From positions 968,139 through 1,032,138 of the forward strand of contig NZ_BMDC01000001.1 of the NCBI RefSeq assembly GCF_014635585.1: DNA of 64,000 nt. Direction: 5' to 3'. The notes under the pieces are model-generated. The model was not told the DNA's origin. It saw nothing but the letters and a program-made list of their open reading frames with translations, and did no database searches. Position numbers and translations under genes: made by a program. Origin of the DNA: Rothia aerolata. Its GTDB lineage: Bacteria; Actinomycetota; Actinomycetes; Actinomycetales; Micrococcaceae. Numbering within the stretch: the first letter of the stretch is position 1; each line of letters starts with the position of its first letter. This document shows positions 1 to 8,950 of this stretch, piece by piece.

Positions 1-21
1 TCAATCACTCTAGATAAAAGC

Positions 22-56
22 AAATCCCCGCTTCCATCAGGAAGCGGGGATTTTTG
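22..56. terminator. Bidirectional intrinsic terminator after glmM
   Basis: A 14-bp stem (22-35 paired with 40-53) with a 4-base loop is followed by a T run on the plus strand and a T-rich tail on the minus strand. It lies about 20 bases beyond the glmM stop codon, so it most likely ends glmM transcription; it could also serve a plus-strand gene outside the window. Confidence 0.85.
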
Positions 57-74
57 CATGTGCTTTGAGGTGAG

Positions 75-1436
75 CTATGCGAGGGCCAGCTCCCGGTTCA
101 CAATGTCTGCTAGGTGCTGGGCCACGGAATCGGCGGTCTCCTGGTCTTCTGCCTCAACCATCACCCGCACCACGGGTTCGGTGCCCGAGGGACGCAGGAG
201 AACCCGGCCGGTATCGCCCAGGTTCTTCTCAACATCTGCGATAGCGCTCTGCAGAGTCTGGCAACCGTCCACACCGTACTTATCAACGTTTTTGACATTA
301 ATGAGGGTCTGCGGGGTGGGCTGCATACGGCCGGCCAGCTCAGACAGGGGCAGACCGGTGTGGGCCACCTCGGCTGCTAAGTGCAGGCCGGTCAACACAC
401 CGTCGCCGGTGGTGGCAAAGTCAGACATAATCACGTGCCCCGACTGCTCACCGCCCAGGTTAAAGCCGTTAGCGTTCATCGACTCCAGCACGTAGCGGTC
501 GCCCACCGAGGTGCGCTCCAGCTTAATGCCCTGCTCCTTGAGGTAAATCTCCAGGCCCAGCGACGACATCACGGTGGCTACCAGGGTGTTGTCCTTGAGA
601 CGGCCTGCCTCCTTCATGGCCACAGCCAGAATAGACATGATCTTATCGCCGTCTACCAGGTTGCCCTGCTCGTCCACCGCCATGCAGCGGTCAGCATCGC
701 CGTCGTGGGCGATACCCAGGTCAGCGCCGTGGCGCACCACCGCCTGCTGTAGCTTCTCGGGGTGAGTCGAACCCACGCCGTCATTAATATTCACGCCGTC
801 CGGCTCAGCGGCCAGCACCACAACCTCAGCGCCCAGCGTGCGGAAGGCGTCGGGGGAAACGCCAGAGGCCGCACCGTTAGCGCAGTCCAGAACAACCTTG
901 AGTCCGTTAAGACGGCGGTGCTCGGGCATGGTTGAGAGCAGGTGAGTAATGTAGCGATCCTCGCCGTCAGCCAGCGGACGAATCCGCCCCACTTCCCCAC
1001 CGTAGGGAAAGCGGAAGTCAGCCGAGCGGTAGAGAGCCTCAATCTCGTCTTCCAGAGCATCATCGAGCTTCTTGCCGCCGCGGGCCAAGAACTTAATGCC
1101 GTTATCTTCAGCGGGGTTGTGCGATGCAGAAATCATCACACCAAAATCCGCGTCAGTTGCAGCAACCAGGTAGGCGGCAGCGGGGGTCGGCACCATGCCG
1201 GCATCCCACACATCCACACCCGATGCCGCAAAACCGGCCATCATTGCAGAGCCAATAAACTCACCGCTAATGCGAGAATCGTGAGCAATCACAGCCTTGG
1301 GGCGAGTTCCCTTTTCAACCGTATTGAACCCAAGGACGATGGACGCCGCCTGGGCCAGTTCCAGCGCCAGCTTAGGGGTAATCAGCTGGTTAGCGAGGCC
1401 GCGAACACCGTCGGTTCCAAATAATCTCTTAGACAT
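75..1436 (-). CDS. glmM: Phosphoglucosamine mutase GlmM
   Basis: GlmM converts glucosamine-6-phosphate to glucosamine-1-phosphate, the step before GlmU in UDP-GlcNAc synthesis for peptidoglycan. The 453-residue protein has all hallmarks of the family: the N-terminal FGTDGVRG, the SASHNP active-site loop with the phosphoserine near residue 105, the metal-binding DGDADR near 245-250, the sugar-binding GGEQSGH and the C-terminal phosphate-binding RPSGTEP loop. A TTG codon lies directly upstream of the ATG; I chose the ATG at 1436 because family members begin [11 protein letters not shown]. There is no strong Shine-Dalgarno. In actinobacteria glmM often sits next to rplM-rpsI, as here, with ppk2 and a repeat element in between. 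Confidence 0.97.
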   Translation of the reverse strand: MSKRLFGTDGVRGLANQLITPKLALELAQAASIVLGFNTVEKGTRPKAVIAHDSRISGEFIGSAMMAGFAASGVDVWDAGMVPTPAAAYLVAATDADFGVMISASHNPAEDNGIKFLARGGKKLDDALEDEIEALYRSADFRFPYGGEVGRIRPLADGEDRYITHLLSTMPEHRRLNGLKVVLDCANGAASGVSPDAFRTLGAEVVVLAAEPDGVNINDGVGSTHPEKLQQAVVRHGADLGIAHDGDADRCMAVDEQGNLVDGDKIMSILAVAMKEAGRLKDNTLVATVMSSLGLEIYLKEQGIKLERTSVGDRYVLESMNANGFNLGGEQSGHVIMSDFATTGDGVLTGLHLAAEVAHTGLPLSELAGRMQPTPQTLINVKNVDKYGVDGCQTLQSAIADVEKNLGDTGRVLLRPSGTEPVVRVMVEAEDQETADSVAQHLADIVNRELALA

Positions 1437-1460
1437 CAAAGTAATTCTACGCCTTAAAGA

Positions 1461-2498
1461 CTATTCAGTGTCGTCTTTCAGAACGGGGAATCCTTCGGGG
1501 TTTTGGGGGTCGTCGTCATCAAAGACATCTGAGCCGGAGCCCACGATGAGCCGGTCTACCTCGCCCACCACGCTGCTGTCTTTATTGGGGTAGTCAAACT
1601 GGCTAAGCACATAGCGCATGGCCTCCAGGCGGGCTCGTTTCTTGTCGTTGGATTTCACCACGGTCCAGGGAGCATCGCCGGTATCGGTGTAGAAGAACAT
1701 GGCTTCTTTAGCCTCGGTGTAGTCATCCCACTTATCCAGTGAGGCAATATCGGTGGGCGAAAGTTTCCACTGGCGCACAGGGTCGGTACGGCGGGAGTTG
1801 AAGCGGGCCAGTTGCTCCGCCCGGGTGACGGAGAACCAGAACTTAATCAGCTTGATTCCCGAGTTCACCAGCATCCGTTCCAGCTCAGGGGCCTCACGCA
1901 TAAACTCGTAGTACTGCTGGGAGGTACAGTAGCCCATGACCCTCTCCACCCCGGCGCGGTTGTACCAGGAGCGGTCCATCATCACAATCTCGCCGCCTGC
2001 GGGCAGGTGCTTGATATAGCGCTGGAAATACCACTGGGTCTGTTCTACCTCGGTGGGCTTCTCTAGCGCTACCACGCGCGAGCCACGGGGGTTCAGGTGC
2101 TCGGTAAAGCGCTTGATGGCGCCACCCTTACCGGCGGCGTCCCGGCCCTCAAAGATAATGAGTACCTTCTGGCCCGTTTCCTTGATCCAGAGCTGGAGTT
2201 TGAGCAGCTCAATCTGCAGGGCGCGCTTTTCCCGTTCATAGTCCTTGCGGGAGAGCTTCTCAGAATAGGGGTAGCCCTGCTTCCAGGCATCCGACTTGTT
2301 TTCTCTATCGCCGAGCTTCTTCTGTAGGCTGGCGATTTCATCGAGCTCAGCAGAGTAGTCTTCCACCACCGAGACCCGGCGGGTCTCCTTCTTCAAAGCC
2401 GACTTCACGGCGTCCTCATGGGTGTTGGGAGCCTCAGCGGTCTGGTTCTTCTTTTCCGCAACCTCTTTGTTGGCGGTGTTTTTGCGGGGAGCTGCCAT
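1461..2498 (-). CDS. ppk2: Polyphosphate kinase 2 (PPK2 family)
   Basis: PPK2 enzymes reversibly transfer phosphate between polyphosphate and nucleoside diphosphates (or monophosphates). The 345-residue protein has a Walker A (GRDAAGKGG, about residues 118-126), a Walker B with MMDRSWYNRAG (about 173-183) and the lid region after it. An N-terminal extension of about 60 residues is highly charged, and the last 20 residues are strongly acidic. Class I substrate preference (ADP or GDP) is likely from the single-domain architecture but cannot be read directly. The start has a good ribosome-binding site (AAGGAAAGG). It ends only 24 bases before glmM, so the two are probably co-transcribed. A repeat element fills the upstream gap. 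Confidence 0.93.
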   Translation of the reverse strand: MAAPRKNTANKEVAEKKNQTAEAPNTHEDAVKSALKKETRRVSVVEDYSAELDEIASLQKKLGDRENKSDAWKQGYPYSEKLSRKDYEREKRALQIELLKLQLWIKETGQKVLIIFEGRDAAGKGGAIKRFTEHLNPRGSRVVALEKPTEVEQTQWYFQRYIKHLPAGGEIVMMDRSWYNRAGVERVMGYCTSQQYYEFMREAPELERMLVNSGIKLIKFWFSVTRAEQLARFNSRRTDPVRQWKLSPTDIASLDKWDDYTEAKEAMFFYTDTGDAPWTVVKSNDKKRARLEAMRYVLSQFDYPNKDSSVVGEVDRLIVGSGSDVFDDDDPQNPEGFPVLKDDTE

Positions 2499-2639
2499 AG
2501 CCTGCCTTTCCTTCAGATACGAGTGTGGTTCCTCACTTCTATTCTAAAGTTAGGCGGTATATACACCTACTGTTACAGTTGCGGCCGCTCTAAGTGGCAA
2601 GCCGCTTCCCACCCACAAAACCCGGCTGAGAGGCCAAAA

Positions 2640-2697
2640 GTACACCTGTATTCCCTGGGTACACATCTAGATGTGTACCCAGGGAATACAGGTGTAC
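2640..2697. repeat. 58-bp perfect palindrome (element A1)
   Basis: Every base from 2640 pairs with its partner back from 2697 around a CTAG centre at 2668/2669, with no unpaired loop required beyond the turn. Neither strand has a T run after it, so it is not an ordinary intrinsic terminator. The matching copy at 28988-29049 differs at one base in each arm, with pairing kept. Confidence 0.95.
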
Positions 2698-2844
2698 CTA
2701 CGCCAGCCCAGCAAGAAGAAACGTGTACTTTACCTATCGAGCTTCCTCGAGAGACCACTTTTATACCGAAAACCTGCGAAAAACGGTACAAAAATGGCCA
2801 CTCGCCAATCAAAGTAGCCCGTGCAGTTAACCTGTTTCATTGAG

Positions 2845-2865
2845 TCGCCGGTTCGTTACCGGCGA
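2845..2865. repeat. Small hairpin in element A1
   Basis: An 8-bp stem (TCGCCGGT at 2845-2852 with ACCGGCGA at 2858-2865) with a 5-base loop. It is the short version of the 27-bp hairpin found at the same place in element A2. Confidence 0.8.
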
Positions 2866-2984
2866 TTTGTTGCTGAAGCGGCGACTCAGTACCTAGACCC
2901 ATTCGGGGTAAGCAACCGAGCATTAGATTGGAAGGAGCCGGCTCCTGAGCAAGACGGACTCAGATTCGGCCTATAACGCAAAAA

Positions 2985-3013
2985 GCAGAGCCCCGGTAAA
3001 ACTGGGGCTCTGC
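2985..3013 (-). terminator. Intrinsic terminator of rplM-rpsI
   Basis: A 10-bp GC-rich stem (2985-2994 with 3004-3013) followed on the minus strand by five T residues. It lies 26 bases after the rpsI stop codon. Confidence 0.9.
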
Positions 3014-3039
3014 CATATAAAGCTGATAAGCGATATAGC

Positions 3040-3537
3040 TTAGCGCTTTGAGAACTGGGAAGCCTTGCGTGCCTTCTTCAGACCAGCCTTCTTGCGCTCG
3101 ATCACGCGAGCGTCGCGGGTCAGGAAGCCAGCCTTCTTCAGGGTGGGGCGGTTGTTCTCAGCGTCAATCTCGTTCAGTGCGCGAGAAACACCGAGACGCA
3201 GAGCGCCTGCCTGGCCGGAGGGGCCGCCACCGTGGATGCGAGCGATCACGTCGTAAGCACCCTCGAGTTCGAGGAGCTTGAAGGGATCGTTTACTTCCTG
3301 CTGGTGCAGCTTGTTGGGGAAGTAGTTATCCAGTGCGCGACCGTTGATGGTCCACTGGCCGGTGCCGGGTACAACGCGTACGCGGGCAACGGCTTCCTTG
3401 CGGCGGCCAACAGCCTGACCGGAAACGGTCAGGGCGGGGCGGGGTGCCTTAGCTTCTTCAGCTACGGGAGCTGAAGATTCAGAAGTGTAGCTGGTCAGCT
3501 CTTCTTCGTTTACAATCTGCTCTTCGTTCTGAGCCAC
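3040..3537 (-). CDS. rpsI: 30S ribosomal protein S9
   Basis: S9 binds the head of the 30S subunit, and its C-terminal tail reaches the P-site tRNA. The 165-residue protein has an acidic N-terminal extension of about 35 residues, as in many actinobacteria, followed by the S9 core ([11 protein letters not shown], then [14 protein letters not shown]) and the invariant basic end QFSKR. It is second in the rplM-rpsI operon, 32 bases after rplM, and is followed by a terminator. Confidence 0.97.
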   Translation of the reverse strand: MAQNEEQIVNEEELTSYTSESSAPVAEEAKAPRPALTVSGQAVGRRKEAVARVRVVPGTGQWTINGRALDNYFPNKLHQQEVNDPFKLLELEGAYDVIARIHGGGPSGQAGALRLGVSRALNEIDAENNRPTLKKAGFLTRDARVIERKKAGLKKARKASQFSKR

Positions 3538-3569
3538 GATTTCTCCTAAAGTTCTTTCGTTGACCCGAA

Positions 3570-4013
3570 TTACTGGGCGACCTGGGTGAATTCGAAGGTC
3601 TTGGGCTGCTGGGCAGCGTGCGGGTGCTCTGCACCTGCGTAAACCTTAAGGTTCTTCAGCTGCTGTGCTGCCAGCTTGTTCTTGGGCAGCATGCCCTTAA
3701 CAGCCTTCTCTACGGCACGAACGGGGTTGGTCTCGAGCAGTTCAGCGTAGTTCACTGACTTCAGGCCACCGGGGTAACCTGAGTGACGGTAGGCACGCTT
3801 CTTTTCGAGCTTTGCACCGGTCAGTGCTACCTTCTCTGCGTTGATGATGATGACGGAGTCACCGGTGTCAACGTGTGCTGCGAAGGTGGGCTTGTGCTTT
3901 CCGCGCAGCAGTGTTGCGGTCTGGCTGGCTAGACGACCCAGAACGACGTCGGTGGCGTCAATGACGTGCCACTGGCGCTCTACTTCGCCGGGCTTGGGAG
4001 TATAAGTGCGCAA
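3570..4013 (-). CDS. rplM: 50S ribosomal protein L13 (TTG start)
   Basis: L13 is an early 50S assembly protein. I place the start at a TTG (4011-4013), giving 147 residues beginning M-R-T-Y-T-P-K-P-G, the normal start for the family; it is preceded by an AAAGG. An in-frame ATG at 4040 would add nine residues not seen in relatives and has no good ribosome-binding site. The diagnostic [18 protein letters not shown] and the YRHSGYPGG segment are present. L13 can autoregulate its operon in other bacteria; the leader of about 200 bases here leaves room for this, but no specific structure was identified. Confidence 0.93.
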   Translation of the reverse strand: MRTYTPKPGEVERQWHVIDATDVVLGRLASQTATLLRGKHKPTFAAHVDTGDSVIIINAEKVALTGAKLEKKRAYRHSGYPGGLKSVNYAELLETNPVRAVEKAVKGMLPKNKLAAQQLKNLKVYAGAEHPHAAQQPKTFEFTQVAQ

Positions 4014-4210
4014 AATTTCGCCTTTGTCTCGTATGTACATATGGCGCTAGTTGGGTATCGCGCCTCTTTCAACGTGCGATAGCAGGGTTCGGGTGAGGGC
4101 CAAACGCATCTGCTCGTTCTGCAACCCTGGGCGCTTCAAGCATGTTTTGCTCTGCAACTGAGCCATACTTGGGCGCACGAGTTCAGGGTGGAACACGCAC
4201 AACGTATGAA

Positions 4211-4239
4211 ACTATACATGAGGTTGGCTTCTTAATCCA
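4211..4239 (-). promoter_or_regulatory. Promoter of rplM-rpsI
   Basis: On the minus strand a TATAGT -10 hexamer (4211-4216) lies 17 bases after TGGATT (4234-4239). The block is nearly identical to the one before rpsL at 34228-34256. They share GATTAAG, GCCAA and TATAGTTTCATACG at the same spacing, which makes a real promoter more likely than the weak -35 alone would. The rest of the 4041-4292 gap is leader with no credible gene. Confidence 0.65.
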
Positions 4240-4292
4240 TATGTTTTCAGGCTTCTTGACGTGATTAAGCCAGCATCTTACAGCCGTGTAAT

Positions 4293-5252
4293 TTAATTTT
4301 CTGTTTTAAGGGTGCGGACGGCGCGGGCTTGGGCTGCCTGCACGGCGTAGAGCTCTTCGTGGGGGTAGGTAATGCGGCTCAGGGCCAGGCCCCGGGGCGG
4401 GGCCAGCCTCACCTGGGAGTCGCGCACAGGGTGCTCGATTCTTCCCCTGAGCCAGTCGAGGGTTTTACTGCCCTCCCCCACCATCACTAACGATGCAATG
4501 AGGGTGCGCACCATGTTGTGGCAGAAGGCGTCTGCCTCAATCGTGGCTTCGATCAGACCATCGCTGCGACGGGCAAAGCTGACCGTCCTCAAATCGCGGA
4601 TAGTGGTAGAGCCTTCCCGGGGTTTGCAGAAGGAAAGAAAGTCGCGCAGGCCCAAAAGCTCCCCCGCTGCCCGGTTCATTAGCTCTAGGTCGAGCCGCCG
4701 ATCCACCTGCCAGGCAATGTGGCGGTTGAGCGGGTTTGATCCGGTCTCAAGAAAGTCATCTTCAATCAGGTAGCGGTAAGAACGCCCCAGGGCTGAGAAG
4801 CGGGCGTCGAAGGTAGCGGGCATTTCAGCCGCAGAATAGATCGAGATTGCTTTCTGTAGCATTCCTTCCAGGCGCTTGGGTATACCCAGTTCCCGTTCCG
4901 CCTGAGCCAGCTGGCGGCTCAGCGCGCCCCTCAGCTTGCGCGGAAGCGACTCGGCGGGTTGCCGACCGGAGTGGCCGGGAATCTTCTCCCAGCGGTCAAC
5001 CGGAACATCAATATGGATTACCTGGTGCAGGGCGTGCACCCCGGCATCGGTACGGCCCGCTACGGTGGTATAGGTTGGCTCCCGAAAGAGCATCTCAAGG
5101 GCGGCTTCCAGCACGCCCTGAACCGTCACCAGGCCGGGCTGCTTGGCCCAGCCGGCGAAAGCAGCGCCGTCATAGGCTATATCAATCCGCACCCGCTGTT
5201 TGCCCAAGGCCTCATTTTCCCCGGCCTCAGCCGCTCTCGGCTCATCCACCAA
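4293..5252 (-). CDS. truA: tRNA pseudouridine(38-40) synthase TruA
   Basis: TruA isomerises uridines 38-40 in the anticodon arm of many tRNAs. The catalytic aspartate lies in AGRTDAGVHA (about residue 69), with the usual YDGAAFAGWAKQPG upstream and RSYRYLI downstream. At up to 319 residues it is somewhat longer than E. coli TruA because of an N-terminal extension and an insert around residues 85-140. The start is uncertain: TTG at 5252 or GTG at 5249, both after an AAAGGA. It lies just beyond the rplQ terminator, so it depends on read-through or on a promoter I cannot see. Confidence 0.93.
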   Translation of the reverse strand: MVDEPRAAEAGENEALGKQRVRIDIAYDGAAFAGWAKQPGLVTVQGVLEAALEMLFREPTYTTVAGRTDAGVHALHQVIHIDVPVDRWEKIPGHSGRQPAESLPRKLRGALSRQLAQAERELGIPKRLEGMLQKAISIYSAAEMPATFDARFSALGRSYRYLIEDDFLETGSNPLNRHIAWQVDRRLDLELMNRAAGELLGLRDFLSFCKPREGSTTIRDLRTVSFARRSDGLIEATIEADAFCHNMVRTLIASLVMVGEGSKTLDWLRGRIEHPVRDSQVRLAPPRGLALSRITYPHEELYAVQAAQARAVRTLKTEN

Positions 5253-5277
5253 ACCCAGCGCCGTCCTTTCTTAAAAC

Positions 5278-5316
5278 AAAACTGCCGCCCACAGTCTAAC
5301 TGTGGGCGGCAGTTTT
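5278..5316 (-). terminator. Terminator between rplQ and truA
   Basis: A perfect stem of 18 bp (5278-5295 with 5299-5316) with a 3-base loop, followed on the minus strand by TTTTGTTTT-like sequence. It ends the rpmJ-rplQ unit. The stem is also T-flanked on the plus strand. Confidence 0.9.
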
Positions 5317-5342
5317 AGCTAAAAACTAGCAGAAGCTCCGAA

Positions 5343-6026
5343 TTACTCGGAAATCTGCTGAGCTGCCTCACCACCGGCAGGTGCGTAACCTGCAGCCTTA
5401 GCTGATTCAGCGGTGTCGAACCAGATTTCAGCCTGGGTGTTGGCGTACCAGCGGGAACCGGGAACGTGGTACTTCATGGAGTCAGAGTTACCCTTGATCT
5501 CGAAGCCCTCGGGAGCTTCGCCGTTCTCGGTAGCAGCGTGTGCACCGGCCGGCAGATCAGAAGACTCAGCAGCTGCGGGAGCCTCAGCAGCGGGTGCTGC
5601 GGTCTCTTCAGCGGGAGCTGGCTTCTCAGCAACCTTGGTTGCCTCTTCAACAACAGCTGCAGAAGCAACGGGCTCCATAACCAGCTCGATAACAGCCATG
5701 GGAGCGTTATCGCCCTTGCGGTTACCGATCTTGGTGATGCGGGTGTAGCCACCGGGGCGCTCAGCCATAGCAGGAGCAATTACGGTGAAGAGCTCGTGCA
5801 CAACAGACTTGTCGGTCAGGGAGCGCAGAACGCGACGGCGAGCTGCCAGATCGCCCTTCTTAGCGAAGGTAATCAGGCGCTCAGCAACGGGGCGCATACG
5901 CTTTGCCTTGGTAACGGTGGTGGTAATGCGCTTGTGCTCGAACAGCTGCTGTGACAGGTTGTTGAGCATCAGGCGCTCGTGGGTCGGGCTACCGCCGAGG
6001 CGGGGACCCTTAGTGGGAGTAGGCAT
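5343..6026 (-). CDS. rplQ: 50S ribosomal protein L17 with C-terminal sunset domain
   Basis: Residues 1 to about 118 are the normal L17 core ([20 protein letters not shown] at the start). A linker rich in Ala, Pro and Glu (about 120-170) then leads to a 45-residue tail with the pattern [18 protein letters not shown] and [14 protein letters not shown]. That tail matches the 'sunset' domain known on some actinobacterial L17 proteins and on unrelated secreted proteins; its role on the ribosome is not known to me. At 227 residues it is far longer than the ~127-residue E. coli L17. It is the last gene of the rpmJ-rpsM-rpsK-rpoA-rplQ unit. Confidence 0.95.
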   Translation of the reverse strand: MPTPTKGPRLGGSPTHERLMLNNLSQQLFEHKRITTTVTKAKRMRPVAERLITFAKKGDLAARRRVLRSLTDKSVVHELFTVIAPAMAERPGGYTRITKIGNRKGDNAPMAVIELVMEPVASAAVVEEATKVAEKPAPAEETAAPAAEAPAAAESSDLPAGAHAATENGEAPEGFEIKGNSDSMKYHVPGSRWYANTQAEIWFDTAESAKAAGYAPAGGEAAQQISE

Positions 6027-6128
6027 AGTTATTTCTCCATGGATTACAGTTCCTTCACACTCCGTCCTGGAGAGGTGGAACCAAGCTTATGAGACTTTTG
6101 AAAACACCGAGGAGGTGTTCAACCGCGA

Positions 6129-7124
6129 TTAGAAATCGCTGTAGCCGTCTTCGTCGTCGTGCATGCGAGCAGAGAGCTCAAAACCGGGAGGGGAGTCCTT
6201 CAGAGCCAGACCGAGCTCGGTGAGCTTAGCCTTGACCTCGTCAATGGACTTTGCACCGAAGTTACGGATATCCATCAGGTCTGCTTCACTGCGGGTCACG
6301 AGCTCACCCACGGTGTGGATGCCCTCGCGCTTGAGGCAGTTGTAGGAGCGAACTGACATTTCCAGATCTTCAATCGGCAGAGCCAGATCGGCGGCCATTG
6401 ATTCGTCAGCGGGTGACGGACCAACCTCAATACCCTCAGCTGCGGTATTGAGTTCGCGAGCCAGACCGAAGAGCTCAACCAGGGTGCTACCGGCTGATGC
6501 GACTGCATCGCGAGGAGCAATGGCTTCCTTGGTTTCGACGTCCAGAGTCAGGGAGTCGAAGTCGGTGCGCTGCTCAACACGGGTTGCGCTCACACGGAAG
6601 GTAACCTTCAAAACCGGTGAGTAGATGGAGTCAACCGGAATACGGCCGATCTCGGAATCGCCGGTCTTGTTCTGAGCTGCTGAAACGTAGCCGCGGCCAC
6701 GCTCGATAATCAGCTCAGCGTCAAAGTTAGCTCGTGAGTTCAAGGTTGCAATGTGCAGATCCGGGTTGTGGATCTCAACACCTGCCGGTACCTCGATATC
6801 TGCTGCGGTGAGTTCACCCTCGCCCTGCTTGCGCAGGTAAGCGGTGACGGGCTCGTCGTTCTCTGAAGAGATGGAGAGCTTCTTGATGTTCAAGATAATC
6901 TCGGTTACATCTTCAGTTACGCCCTCAACGGTGCTGAATTCGTGCAGCACGCCGTCGATGCGGATGCTGGTAACAGCTGCACCGGGGATCGAGGAGAGCA
7001 GGGTACGACGAAGCGAGTTACCCAGGGTGTAACCAAAGCCCGGTTCAAGGGGCTCGATGGTGAAGCGAGAGCGGTTTTCCGCTACTACCTCTTCACTCAA
7101 AGTGGGGCGCTGTGCAATGAGCAC
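6129..7124 (-). CDS. rpoA: RNA polymerase alpha subunit (GTG start)
   Basis: The alpha dimer starts RNA polymerase assembly and contacts promoter DNA and activators through its C-terminal domain. I chose the GTG at 7122-7124, preceded by AAAGGAAAC. It gives the conserved start [10 protein letters not shown] and 331 residues; an upstream in-frame ATG at 7163 would add 13 unrelated residues. The N-terminal assembly domain ([20 protein letters not shown]) and the C-terminal helix-hairpin-helix domain ([12 protein letters not shown]) are intact, and the protein ends with an acidic tail. It lies between rpsK and rplQ, the usual order. Confidence 0.96.
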   Translation of the reverse strand: MLIAQRPTLSEEVVAENRSRFTIEPLEPGFGYTLGNSLRRTLLSSIPGAAVTSIRIDGVLHEFSTVEGVTEDVTEIILNIKKLSISSENDEPVTAYLRKQGEGELTAADIEVPAGVEIHNPDLHIATLNSRANFDAELIIERGRGYVSAAQNKTGDSEIGRIPVDSIYSPVLKVTFRVSATRVEQRTDFDSLTLDVETKEAIAPRDAVASAGSTLVELFGLARELNTAAEGIEVGPSPADESMAADLALPIEDLEMSVRSYNCLKREGIHTVGELVTRSEADLMDIRNFGAKSIDEVKAKLTELGLALKDSPPGFELSARMHDDEDGYSDF

Positions 7125-7269
7125 GATGTTTCCTTTCAGTGAGCATCCGCTATATGAGCTCACAGGTTGGGGAAAACAAGGGATAAGGAAGCAGACAAAG
7201 CAGTCTGTCCAATGATCACCAAGCCTTAGGCTGGGTAACCGCCCGGAGTCTTCCGGGAGACGGCATCAA

Positions 7270-7674
7270 TTAGACGTGACGACGCTTCGGGGGACGGCAA
7301 CCGTTGTGAGCAACGGGGGTGACGTCCGAAATCGAGCCAACCTCAAGGCCGGTAGCCTGAAGTGAGCGGATTGCGGTTTCGCGACCGGGGCCGGGGCCCT
7401 TAACGAAAACGTCTACCTTGCGAACACCGTGTTCCTGAGCGCGCTTTGCAGCGGTCTCAGCAGCCATCTGTGCAGCGTAGGGGGTGGACTTACGGGAGCC
7501 CTTGAAGCCCATTTCGCCTGCGGATGACCAGGAGATAACAGCACCGGTCGGGTCGGTTACAGACACGATGGTGTTGTTGAAGGTTGACTTGATGTGTGCC
7601 TGACCGGCAACAATATTCTTGCTTACCTTGCGGCGGCCAGTCTTACGTGCCGCTGCGCGAGTCTTGGGAGGCAT
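7270..7674 (-). CDS. rpsK: 30S ribosomal protein S11
   Basis: S11 forms the platform of the 30S subunit near the Shine-Dalgarno helix. The 134-residue protein has the basic N-terminus, the core [19 protein letters not shown] and the typical end [12 protein letters not shown]. An AGGAG ribosome-binding site precedes the ATG. A gap of about 145 bases separates it from rpoA; I see nothing gene-like there. Confidence 0.97.
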   Translation of the reverse strand: MPPKTRAAARKTGRRKVSKNIVAGQAHIKSTFNNTIVSVTDPTGAVISWSSAGEMGFKGSRKSTPYAAQMAAETAAKRAQEHGVRKVDVFVKGPGPGRETAIRSLQATGLEVGSISDVTPVAHNGCRPPKRRHV

Positions 7675-7746
7675 TATTGATTCTCCTACAAAGTTTTAGT
7701 GAAGCGTTGGCCCAGCAAAGACATGCTGAACAGAGTCAACGCGTGA

Positions 7747-8115
7747 TTACTTCTTCTTACCAGCGACAGTACGCTTGGGACCCTTGCGGGTACGAGCGTT
7801 AGTCTTGGTGCGCTGACCGTGTACGGGAAGACCGCGACGGTGACGCAGACCCTGGTAGCTACCGATTTCAACCTTGCGGCGGATATCAGCTGCAACCTCA
7901 CGGCGGAGGTCACCTTCAACCTTGTAGTTACCTTCGATGAAGTCACGAAGTGCTACGAGCTGGGGGTCAGTGAGATCCTTGACGCGGATGTCGGGGCTAA
8001 CACCGGTTGCTTCGAGAGCTTCGTGAGCACGGGTCTTGCCCACGCCGTAGATGTAAGTAAGAGCTACTTCCACGCGCTTTTCGCGGGGAAGATCGACTCC
8101 AGCGAGACGTGCCAT
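7747..8115 (-). CDS. rpsM: 30S ribosomal protein S13
   Basis: S13 contacts the P-site tRNA and the A-site finger bridge in the 30S head. The 122-residue protein starts [16 protein letters not shown] at the ATG ending at 8115, with a strong AAGGAG upstream; an in-frame start 14 codons earlier lacks support. The [22 protein letters not shown] signature region and a lysine-rich tail are present. It lies between rpmJ and rpsK. Confidence 0.97.
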   Translation of the reverse strand: MARLAGVDLPREKRVEVALTYIYGVGKTRAHEALEATGVSPDIRVKDLTDPQLVALRDFIEGNYKVEGDLRREVAADIRRKVEIGSYQGLRHRRGLPVHGQRTKTNARTRKGPKRTVAGKKK

Positions 8116-8284
8116 AGTGGCTGTTCTCCTTATTTCTTCAGAGGTCTGTGGCATCACTGCCCGGCTATTTTTATCTGGTGCCGGTCCCCGGCCTCTGTGT
8201 CCGGAGGTATCCGGTCTATCTCCTCTTCAGGGGAGATTTCCCGGAGCGGTGCCTATATCAATTTCAACAGTCGAAAGAAGCTAA

Positions 8285-8398
8285 TTAGCCCTGACGCTGC
8301 TTGTGGCGCGGGTTTTCGCAGATCACCATGACCACACCGTTACGGCGGATCACTTTGCACTTATCGCAGATCGGCTTAACGCTCGGCTTGACCTTCAT
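8285..8398 (-). CDS. rpmJ: 50S ribosomal protein L36 (zinc-ribbon form)
   Basis: This 37-codon gene begins [19 protein letters not shown] and ends HKQRQG. The zinc ligands Cys11, Cys14, Cys27 and His32 are all present, so this is the C+ (zinc-binding) form; a zinc-free paralogue, if any, would be elsewhere. It heads the unit rpmJ-rpsM-rpsK-rpoA-rplQ and follows the infA terminator, so a promoter should lie in 8400-8512, though I could not identify one with confidence. Confidence 0.95.
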   Translation of the reverse strand: MKVKPSVKPICDKCKVIRRNGVVMVICENPRHKQRQG

Positions 8399-8512
8399 CG
8401 CATTCCTTTGCGTTGATTGCAATTATTTGCATGGACTTAACTTGCGAGGATAGAGGTTTCTTCACTCTGGTTAGCCCAGAGCTAGAGCACGTTATCCCCT
8501 TTTACACTGAGT

Positions 8513-8538
8513 AAACGCCGCAACATGGTGCGGCGTTT
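8513..8538 (-). terminator. Hairpin after infA
   Basis: A 10-bp stem (8513-8522 with 8529-8538) lies 8 bases beyond the infA stop codon. The minus-strand tail is only moderately T-rich, so termination may be partial and allow some read-through into rpmJ. Confidence 0.65.
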
Positions 8539-8546
8539 GCCTGTGT

Positions 8547-8768
8547 TTACTTGTAGCGGTAGACGATACGACCGCGGGAAAGGTCGTAAGGAGACAGTTC
8601 CACTACCACTCGGTCCTCAGGAAGAATTCGAATGTAGTGCTGACGCATCTTTCCTGAGATGTGTGCAAGAACCTTGTGTCCGTTGTCCAGCTCAACACGG
8701 AACATCGCGTTGGGCAGGGCTTCTTCTACAGATCCTTCAACCTCAATGACGCCGTCTTTCTTGGCCAT
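8547..8768 (-). CDS. infA: Translation initiation factor IF-1
   Basis: IF-1 occupies the A site during initiation. The 73-residue protein ([12 protein letters not shown] to [10 protein letters not shown]) is a single S1-type OB fold of normal length. The start is fixed by a strong GGAGG five bases before the ATG at 8768; an upstream in-frame codon at 8840 would add 24 unrelated residues. The 8769-8950 gap upstream holds its leader and no other gene. Confidence 0.97.
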   Translation of the reverse strand: MAKKDGVIEVEGSVEEALPNAMFRVELDNGHKVLAHISGKMRQHYIRILPEDRVVVELSPYDLSRGRIVYRYK

Positions 8769-8950
8769 ATCCTCCGCTAACGTCGGTGCCCCAAACATCC
8801 GTGAGGGGCAATGAACATAAATGTTTGATGGAGCCTCCACCTGTTTTTAGGCACGGCAGAGACAACCAACAAATAAGTGTACGGGAAAACGCCTTAAAAG
8901 TTAACAGGTTTTGCGTCACAATGAAGCACGGTTTTCCGAGCTACTGTGCT

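Larger units (their letters stand above)
2621..2951. repeat. Intergenic repeat element A, copy 1
   Basis: This stretch aligns with 28971-29316 along nearly its whole length in the same orientation. Shared parts in order are: a 58-bp palindrome (2640-2697), a conserved 25-base block ending in TATCGAGCTTC, an AT-rich segment ending in AAAAATGGCC, a small hairpin (2845-2865) and a closing GCGACTCAGTAC. Both copies run on to a CGGCTCCTGAGCA motif just before a terminator. It occupies most of the 541-base gap between ppk2 and rpsI and contains no credible gene. Confidence 0.85.

Noticed and set aside
2640-2697. The long palindromes as intrinsic terminators
   Set aside because: None of the four has a T run on either side, and proper terminators for rpsI, tuf and narK lie close by.
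2573-2812. A 79-codon minus-strand frame in repeat element A1
   Set aside because: It reads straight through the palindrome and has no family match; the same segment in copy 2 does not keep an equivalent frame.
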